From contig CALJJZ010000035.1 in NCBI GenBank assembly GCA_937973635.1, forward strand, positions 74,812-138,811: DNA of 64,000 nt. The letters run 5' to 3'. The position numbers were made by a program, and so were the translations under genes. Position 1 is the stretch's first letter. Each line of letters begins with the position of its first letter. This DNA comes from an uncultured Bacillota bacterium. Its GTDB lineage: Bacteria > Bacillota > Dethiobacteria > DTU022 > UBA8154. Shown here piece by piece: positions 25,010-32,222 of this stretch. The notes under the pieces are model-generated. The model worked only from the letters and a program-made list of their open reading frames with translations. It ran no database searches and was not told where the DNA came from.

Positions 25010-26596
25010 TTAGATATAGACAAACGCCCCCGGTTGAAGGGGTTGCAAAGCCTCCACCTGCCGAAATGCCGCGGCAAAAAAGGGCAGGAAATCGCCTGCC
25101 GTGTGGCCCCGCCCGCCGCGGGCTGCCACCAGCAGGTCGGCAGCCAGGCCGTGCAGGTAGACGCCCGCCACGGCCGCCTCCCGTGGCGCCAGCCCCTGGG
25201 CCAGGAAAGCGGCAATCAGCCCAGTGAGCAGGTCGCCGCTTCCGGCTGTAGCCAGGGCAGCATTGCCTGTGGGGTTGACCATAAGTTCTCCCCCGGGCAA
25301 ACCAATGGCCGTATGAGCCCCTTTAAGCACAACCACAGCACCCCACTCCCTCGCTCTGGCAGCAGCCAGCTCCCACCGCTGTCCCTGAACCGTCTGGGTA
25401 TCCGTCCCCAGCAAAGCGGCCATTTCTCCCGGGTGAGGCGTTAAAACAAGGGGGGGCTTTTTCCCCTGAAGCAGGGAGGGTCCGCGGGCCAGGGCCGTCA
25501 GGGCGCCTGCGTCCAGGACCAGGGGCAGGGGCAGATTCTCCAGGATCTCTGCCAGCAGCGCCAGGGTGGTTGGACCCGGATCCAGACCAGGCCCCATGGC
25601 CAGGGCGCTGCAGGCGCGGGCTTCTTCCCGGATACGGGGAAAAGCACCGGCAGCAAGGTTGCCTGCCGTATCGCCGGGCAGCTCCCGCACAATTACTTCC
25701 TTTGCTTTGGCTTCTAAAAGGGGGCGCAGCTCCGGCGCCGCACCCAGATAGACAAGGCCCGCCCCGCCCCGCAACGCCGCCTCCGCCGCTAGGACAGCGG
25801 CTCCCGTCATGCCCGGCGAACCCGCCAGCAGGAGCAGGCGCCCGTAGGAACCTTTATGGCTCTCGGCAGGGCGCGCGGGCAGGAGGGCCCGGACCATCTG
25901 CCCGGTAATCAGGTTTTCTTTGATGGCGGGATCGCTCAGGAGCTGCTGCGGTATGCCGATGTCGGCCACCACCACCCGCCCCGCACAGGCTGCACCAGGG
26001 TAAAGCAACAAACCCCGCTTCGGCAGGGCAAAGGTAACGGTATGGCTGGCTTTAACGGCCACACCCCTTATTTTACCGCTGTCGGCACAGACGCCGGAGG
26101 GCAGATCCACAGCGAGGACAGGAGCACGGCTAAGGTTAATGGCGCCAATCAGCGTGGCGTAAGCATCGCTCACGTCCCGCTGCAGCCCGGTGCCGAGGAG
26201 AGCGTCAACAATAAGATCGTCTTCTCCCAGCTCCTTTAAAATGCCTGCAGGGTCGCTTTCCCCTGCCAGGTGCACGGGAAAACCCTGCTTGATGAGGATC
26301 TCGTAGTTAACCGCCGCATCGCCTTTATAGCCGGAGAGGCGATCCATGGCCCAGACGAGGGGTCGATAACCCCGCCGTGCCAGGTGGCGGGCAAGGACGA
26401 AACCGTCGCCCCCGTTGTTACCCTTGCCGCAAAAAATAACTATTCTCCCTTTTCCCCTTTGACCTCGCCAAATTTCCTCCAGGCAGCGCACCACCTGCAG
26501 GCCGGCATTTTCCATAAGGATAAGACCGGGGAGAGCAAAGCGGCTCATTGCTTCCGCGTCGATGGCGGCCATCTTTGACCCCGTTACAATTTTCAT
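25010..26596 (-). CDS. nnr: Bifunctional NAD(P)H-hydrate epimerase/dehydratase
   Basis: Repairs damaged NAD(P)H. The N-terminal YjeF epimerase domain (about 1-215) has FALPGLILMENAGLQV and IVIFCGKGNNGGDGFVLAR; the C-terminal ADP/ATP-dependent dehydratase (about 230-528) has GSYGRLLLLAGSPGMTGA, LTPHPGEMAALLG and NAALATAGSGDLLTGLIAA. 528 residues is normal for the fused form. In many Firmicutes this gene sits with acpS, a ydcC-type gene and alr; here the LolA-like gene is 0.5 kb away but alr is elsewhere. Confidence 0.96.
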   Translation of the reverse strand: MKIVTGSKMAAIDAEAMSRFALPGLILMENAGLQVVRCLEEIWRGQRGKGRIVIFCGKGNNGGDGFVLARHLARRGYRPLVWAMDRLSGYKGDAAVNYEILIKQGFPVHLAGESDPAGILKELGEDDLIVDALLGTGLQRDVSDAYATLIGAINLSRAPVLAVDLPSGVCADSGKIRGVAVKASHTVTFALPKRGLLLYPGAACAGRVVVADIGIPQQLLSDPAIKENLITGQMVRALLPARPAESHKGSYGRLLLLAGSPGMTGAAVLAAEAALRGGAGLVYLGAAPELRPLLEAKAKEVIVRELPGDTAGNLAAGAFPRIREEARACSALAMGPGLDPGPTTLALLAEILENLPLPLVLDAGALTALARGPSLLQGKKPPLVLTPHPGEMAALLGTDTQTVQGQRWELAAARAREWGAVVVLKGAHTAIGLPGGELMVNPTGNAALATAGSGDLLTGLIAAFLAQGLAPREAAVAGVYLHGLAADLLVAARGGRGHTAGDFLPFFAAAFRQVEALQPLQPGAFVYI

Positions 26597-26761
26597 GTTT
26601 TTAAGCGATCCTCCCGTCTGCCCGATATAATTTGTTAGGCTCCCTTATTTTAGCAAAGATACAGGAACGCCACAATTATACCTTTCTATTTCCCGGGAAA
26701 TTCAGTAAAATATAAAGTAGCCACCGGGGGAATAGGAGCAAAGCGGAGAACAGGAGTAAAA

Positions 26762-28033
26762 ATGGAAAAAACGGCACAGGCTTTAAAAAATTCAAGGGCA
26801 GGCGGCAAAGTACACCCCCATCTCTTTGGGTCACTTTTGTTCCTCTTGTCTTTCCTGGCAGTCTCCCCGTTGATCACGGGGTGCTTGCCTCCACAATCAG
26901 GAGAAACGGGCGCAGAGGCGGCGCCGGTGGACATCCTGCCCGCACCGGCAGGCAACGGCAAAACTGTTACGGAGGCGGAAGGGGAAACGGAAAAGGACCA
27001 AGAGAAAAGCCGGGGAGCTGCTGCTGGCCCCCTGATAGAGGCAGAAACGGAGACAGAGGCAGAGACACAGCAGATCGCCCTTCCTGCAAACCCCCAAGCG
27101 GAAGAAAACCCTTTTCCTCCCAACGAGCTGGGGGAAATCATGATCCTCATGTACCATGAAATCGGCCACCCTGAAGGGGAATGGCGGCGCACCCCAGAAA
27201 ACTTCCGGCGTGACCTGCAGACCCTTTATGAAGGCGGCTACCGCCTTGTCCACCTGGAGGAAGTAGTGCGCGGGGAGATAAATATCCCCCGGGGGAAGAC
27301 ACCGGTGGTCCTGACTTTCGATGACGGCAACCGGGGCAATTTTAACTACCTAGAGGGCGAGCACGGACACGAGCTGGACCCTGACTGCGCCGTAGCTATT
27401 TTAGAAGCCTTCAACGCTGCCCATCCCGATTTCGGGGTGGCAGCCACCTTTTACATCAATTACCCCCACCCCTTCCGCCAGCCGGAATACACGGCACTAA
27501 AGTTGAATTACCTGGTAGAGAAAGGCTTTGCCCTCGGCAACCACACTTACGGGCACGCGGACCTTTCTCGCCTCGGCCCCAAGGAAATCCAGCGAGAACT
27601 GGCTCTGCACCAGCAATATACAGAAAAATACGTGCCGGGCTACACTGTAAGCTCCCTGGCCCTGCCCTATGGGGCTTATCCCCGGGAGCACAGGGAACTG
27701 CTCCTCAAAGGTTCTTATGGCGACACGACTTACCATCACCTGGCCGTCCTCCTTGTGGGCGCAGGGCCTGTCAAATCCCCTTTTCACCTTGATTTCCGCC
27801 CGGCCCGCCTACCCCGTATCCGTGCCAGCGAAACAAACACGGCCGGGCTGGGGCTCTACGAGTGGCTTGCCGTTTTTGCAGATAACCCAAGGCGCCGTTA
27901 CATCAGCGACGGCCATCCCTGTACCGTTACCGTCCCCGCTTCCCTCAGCAAGCACCTGGACCCTGCAAAAGTTGGCCACAGGGAGATTATGCTCTACCTC
28001 GAAGAAAAACATGTTTCTCCGCAAGACAGATAA
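26762..28033 (+). CDS. Lipoprotein polysaccharide deacetylase (NodB domain)
   Basis: A surface-anchored carbohydrate esterase (CE4), 423 residues. A signal peptide ends in the lipobox LITGC (Cys about 40), then an acidic linker rich in E and T (about 45-115), then the NodB domain with ILMYHEIG, the metal/catalytic TFDDG, and the HTYGH metal-ligand motif. It probably deacetylates peptidoglycan or another N-acetylated glycan at the cell surface. AGGAG lies five bases before the ATG. It runs into the DUF456 gene 30 bases later. Confidence 0.9.
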   Translation: MEKTAQALKNSRAGGKVHPHLFGSLLFLLSFLAVSPLITGCLPPQSGETGAEAAPVDILPAPAGNGKTVTEAEGETEKDQEKSRGAAAGPLIEAETETEAETQQIALPANPQAEENPFPPNELGEIMILMYHEIGHPEGEWRRTPENFRRDLQTLYEGGYRLVHLEEVVRGEINIPRGKTPVVLTFDDGNRGNFNYLEGEHGHELDPDCAVAILEAFNAAHPDFGVAATFYINYPHPFRQPEYTALKLNYLVEKGFALGNHTYGHADLSRLGPKEIQRELALHQQYTEKYVPGYTVSSLALPYGAYPREHRELLLKGSYGDTTYHHLAVLLVGAGPVKSPFHLDFRPARLPRIRASETNTAGLGLYEWLAVFADNPRRRYISDGHPCTVTVPASLSKHLDPAKVGHREIMLYLEEKHVSPQDR

Positions 28034-28063
28034 AAAAAGCAGGCAAAGAAAGGAGATCTGTCC

Positions 28064-28546
28064 ATGTCTATCCCTGCCCTGATTCCCACCGTCATCCTTT
28101 TTATCCTGGGCATACTCGGTATGGCGCTGCCCGTGCTGCCCGGCGCCGCCCTGATCTGGGCGGGCATGTTCCTTTACGGCGTACTTACCGGTTTTAGCAG
28201 CCTCGGCTTTGCCTTTTACCTGCTGCAGGGTCTGGCTGTGCTCCTGGCCTGGAGCATCGATTATTTTGCCACAGCCCTGGGCACGCGCTATTCCGGCGGT
28301 TCCAGAACGGCGGTCCTTGGCGCAGTGCTAGGCCTGTTTTTAGGCCTGTTTCTCCTCGGCCCGGCGGGGATCATTTTTGGCCCTTTCCTGGGCGCTCTGG
28401 CAGGAGAGCTATTGCGGGGTACCCCCGCAGATAAAGCGCTCCGTTCCAGCTTGGGAGCGCTGATCGGCGTAGTGGGCGGGCTGCTGCTCAAACTGCTGCT
28501 GGCAGCAGCGATGATCTACTGGTTTTTCCAGCAGATCCTCTTTTAA
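28064..28546 (+). CDS. DUF456 membrane protein
   Basis: A 160-residue integral membrane protein with about four hydrophobic helices (TVILFILGILGMALPVLPGA, LIWAGMFLYGVL, AVLGLFLGLFLLGP, GGLLLKLLLAAAMIYWF) and the glycine-rich G-P-F-L-G-A segment typical of DUF456. Function unknown in the family. AAAGGAG precedes the ATG; it is probably co-transcribed with the deacetylase. Confidence 0.87.
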   Translation: MSIPALIPTVILFILGILGMALPVLPGAALIWAGMFLYGVLTGFSSLGFAFYLLQGLAVLLAWSIDYFATALGTRYSGGSRTAVLGAVLGLFLGLFLLGPAGIIFGPFLGALAGELLRGTPADKALRSSLGALIGVVGGLLLKLLLAAAMIYWFFQQILF

Positions 28547-28583
28547 GCGGCAGCCCAGGCAAGGGGCATGGTCGGAGCCACCC

Positions 28584-29630
28584 TCAGCTTAAAGGCCCGT
28601 TGCTATGCTTTTTTTCTTCCTCCGCGGCTATTTGCGGGTGAAAGGCAGCATCAAGGCTACCGGCCAGGACGAGGGAGATATCATCGATCAAGGTATCGAT
28701 CTCTTTGGGCGTAACAATGAGGCCGCCTGTATAGGGGTTGAGGATCTCCTGGATAATCTCTCTTTTCTCCTGCCAGTCCATTTTTTGGACAATACCGGCC
28801 AGAACGTTGCCCTGGGGCGACTCTTTCTTCAGGCCCTCGGCAATATGTTCAAAACTATCCCCGGCAATAGTTGCCGCATCAACTACTGTAGGTACGCCGA
28901 TGGAAAAAGTGGGGATTCCCCCCATTGTCTCCCTGTTAATACCCAGGCGCCTGTTCCCTACGCCGGAGCCGGGGACCACCCCCGTATCGGCCACCTGGAT
29001 CGTGGTATGGAGCCGTTCCAGGCGCTGCGCCGCCAGGGCGTCGATGGCCACCATAACGTCGGGCCGGACCTGCTGCGCCACGCCACGGATGATTTCACCG
29101 GTTTCAATGCCCGTAATCCCCAGCACGCCCGGCGAGATAGCGCAAACAGGACGGTAACCTTCCCCCAGCAGCTCCGGTTTCAGCTGCAGGATATGCCTTG
29201 TTATAAAAATTTCCTGCACCACACGCGGCCCCAGGGCATCGGGGGTGACATTCCAGTTGCCCAGCCCGATAACCAACACCGTATGATTGTCCTTCAAAGC
29301 AAAAAATTTTTGCAGCTCCTGGTAGAGGACCCTCACAACCTTATCCTGCAGCCGGGTATCTTTTTTGCGCAGACCCGGCACCTCAAGGGTCAGGTAGTTA
29401 CCCATGGCCTTTCCCATGCGGGCTGCCGCCTGCTCCGTAGTTATGGCCACGCGGTTAATGGTAATATCCCCGTCCCCTTCTTTCTCCACATTTACACCTG
29501 GAACGTCCTCGGTTTTCGTGAGAAGCTCGTGGGCTTCCAGGGCCAGATCCGTGCGCACGTTTGAGCCCGGCACGTACCCCGGCCTGCTGCTGTCGTCTGT
29601 TTCCATTATCCGCTGAGTGTACATGATCAT
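28584..29630 (-). CDS. gpr: Spore germination protease GPR
   Basis: The A25-family endopeptidase that degrades small acid-soluble spore proteins at germination; 348 residues. Visible are NVRTDLALEAHELL near the N-terminus (the propeptide is removed before RTDLA-type sequence in Bacillus), VLVIGLGNWNVTPDALGPRV, SPGVLGITGIETGE, and DALAAQRLERLHTTIQVADTGVVPGSGVGN. This is the clearest proof of endospore formation. The start is uncertain (ATG 29630 or 29624): AAGGGAGG lies about 20 bases upstream, with a small CCGGC/GCCGG hairpin between it and the ATG. Confidence 0.96.
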   Translation of the reverse strand: MIMYTQRIMETDDSSRPGYVPGSNVRTDLALEAHELLTKTEDVPGVNVEKEGDGDITINRVAITTEQAAARMGKAMGNYLTLEVPGLRKKDTRLQDKVVRVLYQELQKFFALKDNHTVLVIGLGNWNVTPDALGPRVVQEIFITRHILQLKPELLGEGYRPVCAISPGVLGITGIETGEIIRGVAQQVRPDVMVAIDALAAQRLERLHTTIQVADTGVVPGSGVGNRRLGINRETMGGIPTFSIGVPTVVDAATIAGDSFEHIAEGLKKESPQGNVLAGIVQKMDWQEKREIIQEILNPYTGGLIVTPKEIDTLIDDISLVLAGSLDAAFHPQIAAEEEKKHSNGPLS

Positions 29631-29691
29631 CCCGGCAGAAAAAAGCCGGTGCCTCCCTTAGCCTGTATTCTGGGTCTAAATTTTTCTGCAG

Positions 29692-29705
29692 TTAGGTTAA
29701 CCTAA
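29692..29705. promoter_or_regulatory. 14-bp perfect palindrome upstream of gpr
   Basis: TTAGGTTAACCTAA lies between the HD-GYP stop and the gpr start, followed by a run of A/T. A regulator site or part of a terminator for the HD-GYP gene (minus strand: palindrome preceded by TTTTTTTT) is possible. Confidence 0.4.
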
Positions 29706-29725
29706 AAAAAAGCGGGTATACGGGG

Positions 29726-30838
29726 CTAATCTTTGACAATAGCGGTAATAAATGTGGTGCGTTCTTCCGAGAGGTCAAGCCTGATGTCGGGACGACCGTC
29801 AATTTGAATAATGGGGCGCAGCGGTGACGCAGCATGATGGGAGACCACACAGCCTGTTTCTCCCGTACTTAAAGCCACTTTGGTGCCTACAGGGTACAAG
29901 GACATCTGCCGGATAAAAACCTTTACCTTTTCATAGTCCAGATGGTCCAGGACGCTGCCCATGACTACTTCCGCCCCTTCATGGGGCAGCAGCCCCTCCC
30001 GGTAAACCCTGTCCGTTGTCAGGGCGTCGTACACGTCGGCAATGGCCAGGATCCTGGCCCAGTCATGGATCTGGACTCCGGCCAAATTCTGGAAATAGCC
30101 GCTCCCGTTTATTTTTTCATGGTGCTGGCTTACGGCGGCAAGAATATTGTTATTGATACTCTTCAGGTTTTTTAAGCGTTCATAGCTATAGTAAACGTGT
30201 TTCTTCATGGTCATAAACTCCTGGTGCGTCAAAGGGCCCGGTTTATCCACTATCTCCCTGGGGATGTCCATTTTGCCGATATCATGGAGTAAGCCCGCCA
30301 GGCAGATATCCTTCAGGGCCTGGTCTTTATACCCCAGGAACTTTGCCAGAGTCGCCGCATAGATAGCCACATTGACCGAATGGGAGTAGGTGTAGTTATC
30401 AATGGCCTTCAACACCGCTATCTGCGGAAAAACGTACGGGTCGCGGATAATCTCCTCGGAGATGTTGACCGCCGCCTCCATAATTTCTTTTACGCCCTGC
30501 TCGTCGATATTCTGGTCCTTTCTAAACAGCTTCTTGATGGTTTCAAAAGTAGCGATATATATTTTCCTAGTTTGCTCATTAATGGTCGAAGGCAGGGGGC
30601 GGATCGTGGCTCCGGCTTCCGCACCGCCAGAGGCGTCCCTATTTAACACCAGATACTGGGGATCGTTAACCACACACCTGCCTTTTACGGCAAAGGCATG
30701 GAGACGTTTCAGGTGCTGCTGGTTAATCTGCGTGCCCGCAGGGATCAAAACGGCACCTGTCTTGTCATGGATGAGGTCTTTGGCCAGGACCAGGCCGGGC
30801 ACCAGCTTGCTGATTTCAATCGTAAAAGTTTTAATCAT
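29726..30838 (-). CDS. HD-GYP-type phosphodiesterase with divergent GYP motif
   Basis: A soluble 370-residue protein. A small N-terminal domain (1-110, GLVLAKDLIHDKTGAVLIPAG) is of the kind often found before HD-GYP domains. The HD-GYP domain (about 130-330) has LLHDIGKMDIP and HVYYSYERL. The signature is HHEKINGSGYFQNLAG in place of HHExxDGxGYPxGLxG, so the Asp and the Pro are both changed. Classical members hydrolyse cyclic di-GMP; activity here is uncertain. A C-terminal PilZ-like strand region (VGTKVALSTGETGCVV) follows. Confidence 0.87.
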   Translation of the reverse strand: MIKTFTIEISKLVPGLVLAKDLIHDKTGAVLIPAGTQINQQHLKRLHAFAVKGRCVVNDPQYLVLNRDASGGAEAGATIRPLPSTINEQTRKIYIATFETIKKLFRKDQNIDEQGVKEIMEAAVNISEEIIRDPYVFPQIAVLKAIDNYTYSHSVNVAIYAATLAKFLGYKDQALKDICLAGLLHDIGKMDIPREIVDKPGPLTHQEFMTMKKHVYYSYERLKNLKSINNNILAAVSQHHEKINGSGYFQNLAGVQIHDWARILAIADVYDALTTDRVYREGLLPHEGAEVVMGSVLDHLDYEKVKVFIRQMSLYPVGTKVALSTGETGCVVSHHAASPLRPIIQIDGRPDIRLDLSEERTTFITAIVKD

Positions 30839-31004
30839 AAATGAGAGTACCTGCTATTTTTTTAAAATAAATATTTCCTGGGGAATATTCTCCGGGCAAC
30901 CCGCTAAATCCTGCTCAAGTTTTTAAAAAAGAGAAAAGGGAATATTTTAGGCAAAGGCCGCCGGTGGGCCGGGCCGGCCGCAAACAGACCGGCTGAAAAT
31001 GAAG

Positions 31005-31040
31005 AAATTCGCGACGTAGCCATGCAGCTGTCGCGAATTT
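31005..31040. repeat. 11-bp perfect inverted repeat in a gene-free spacer
   Basis: AAATTCGCGAC and GTCGCGAATTT pair perfectly with a 14-nt loop that itself contains a near-palindrome. No T run follows. The surrounding spacer (30839-31090) holds no gene but has another GC-rich inverted stretch (GGGCCGGGCCGGCC). Confidence 0.6.
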
Positions 31041-31090
31041 TCAGGCTAACCACATTTTAAAAGGAGACAGGGACTTAAGGCCCGCGGCTT

Positions 31091-31432
31091 TTAACGAAGC
31101 TCGGTGGGCACAAAAAGGTCGATTACGCCGATAACCACCGCCGCCAGTAAAGCGCCGAGGATGCTGATGCTCATACCGGGGACAATATACTGTGAAAGAT
31201 AAATAACAACTGCTGCCGTTAAAAAACCGACAATCCCGCGGTTCTGCGGCGAAATCCTGCGGCCGAACAAACTTTCCACAATGTAACCCAGCACAGAGAT
31301 GACCACTGCGGCAATCAGGGCCTGACCAAAGGTTAAAGCAGCAAAACCGGGAAGCAGGAAACTGACCAGCATCAACACCAGGGCGGAAACAATAAAACGG
31401 ACAATCAGCCCGACCAGGGCGGAAACGCGCAT
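31091..31432 (-). CDS. Small four-TM membrane protein (phage-holin-IV/YvlD-like)
   Basis: About 113 residues with four hydrophobic helices (LIVRFIVSALVLMLVSFLLPG, ALIAAVVISVLGYIV, GIVGFLTAAVVIYLSQYIVPG, LGALLAAVVIGVIDLFVPTE). This is the pattern databases label phage holin family 4 or YvlD-type; in sporulating clostridia these are chromosomal membrane proteins of unknown role, not phage lysis genes. Two adjacent ATGs (31435, 31432) follow AAAGGAGG; the second has the better spacing. Confidence 0.75.
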   Translation of the reverse strand: MRVSALVGLIVRFIVSALVLMLVSFLLPGFAALTFGQALIAAVVISVLGYIVESLFGRRISPQNRGIVGFLTAAVVIYLSQYIVPGMSISILGALLAAVVIGVIDLFVPTELR

Positions 31433-31546
31433 CATTTCACCTCCTTTGCCGCACAAACGCGTTGTGCGGGTCTGTCGATCCTAAATGGTGTGGTCACTAT
31501 TATGATATCCATCCGCTGTGTAAATATACCAATATCTTTTATCCCC

Positions 31547-31576
31547 GCCGCCACCATGGAGGCGGCACGTTTTTTT
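31547..31576 (+). terminator. Terminator-like hairpin just upstream of the rpsT promoter
   Basis: GCCGCC and GGCGGC with loop ACCATGGA, followed by ACG and seven T residues on the plus strand. It precedes the rpsT promoter and could insulate rpsT. Confidence 0.55.
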
Positions 31577-31587
31577 GCCGCCGGGAG

Positions 31588-31616
31588 TTGCTTTTTGCCA
31601 GCAGCCGTGATAGAAT
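31588..31616 (+). promoter_or_regulatory. rpsT promoter
   Basis: TTGCTT and TAGAAT are separated by exactly 17 bases; the predicted start is about 20 bases before the rpsT start codon. Confidence 0.65.
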
Positions 31617-31642
31617 AATGCCTGTTATGAGGAGGTGAAAGC

Positions 31643-31909
31643 GTGCCTAACACTAAATCAGCAATAAAAAGGACGAAGCAGGCAGAAGTACGGCGTCAAC
31701 GCAACCGCCAGGTCAAATCACGCCTGAAAACGGCAATAAAACAGTTCCTTGCAGCCGTCCAGGGGGAAGAGAGCCAGGAAGCCCAGCGCAAGTTTATCCA
31801 GGCCACCAAAGTAATTGACAAGGCGGCAGCCAAGGGCGTCCTGCACAAAAGGACCGCTGCCCGCAAAAAATCCCGCCTTGCCAGAATACTGAACAAACAG
31901 GCGGGTTGA
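31643..31909 (+). CDS. rpsT: 30S ribosomal protein S20
   Basis: The small, lysine/arginine-rich S20 protein (88 residues), bound to 16S rRNA. MPNTKSAIKRTKQAEVRRQRN and KGVLHKRTAARKKSRLA are typical. The start is GTG with GAGGAGGTG upstream. It is monocistronic, followed by a bidirectional terminator, and divergent from the holin-like gene. Confidence 0.97.
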   Translation: MPNTKSAIKRTKQAEVRRQRNRQVKSRLKTAIKQFLAAVQGEESQEAQRKFIQATKVIDKAAAKGVLHKRTAARKKSRLARILNKQAG

Positions 31910-31933
31910 GAGTAAAAACTTATCCAAGGCAAA

Positions 31934-31970
31934 AAAGCCCCCTTATTATTTAAGGAGGCTTTATTATTTT
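31934..31970. terminator. Bidirectional terminator between rpsT and the feo operon
   Basis: AAAGCC-C-CCTTA pairs with TAAGG-A-GGCTTT. It has an A/T-rich tail on the plus side and six T residues on the minus side, so it can end both rpsT and the feo transcript. Confidence 0.75.
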
Positions 31971-32147
31971 TTATTTGTTTTTTGTGCAGGCGTCGTCTTT
32001 CTTTTCCCAGGCATAAATACTGCAGCCGGCGCAATCAAAGCACTTCTCCACCAGGCTCATATTGCAGCGGGGGCAGCGCAGGATCTCTCTTTGGGAGAGG
32101 ATGTAACCACAGCGGGGACATTTAATTTTTTTGTTTGGAGCGGCCAT
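31971..32147 (-). CDS. Small zinc-ribbon protein downstream of feoB
   Basis: A 58-residue protein missed by the ORF track. MAAPNKKIKCPRCGYILSQ is followed by LRCPRCNMSLVEKCFDCAGC, so it has CxxC-CxxC knuckles and a further CxxC pair, consistent with one or two bound metal ions. It follows feoB by 75 bases on the same strand and precedes the shared terminator. Some feo operons end in a small Cys-rich protein (FeoC type); whether this is its equivalent is inference. Confidence 0.7.
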   Translation of the reverse strand: MAAPNKKIKCPRCGYILSQREILRCPRCNMSLVEKCFDCAGCSIYAWEKKDDACTKNK

Positions 32148-32222
32148 CTTTTGACACCCCCTGGTCGCTTCAGCTTTTCTCCTTATTCTCCGTCTTATTT
32201 ACCCTCACCTGACAGGCTTAGC

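Noticed and set aside
31091-31432. Prophage holin
   Set aside because: No other phage gene is present; chromosomal YvlD-like membrane proteins share this label.
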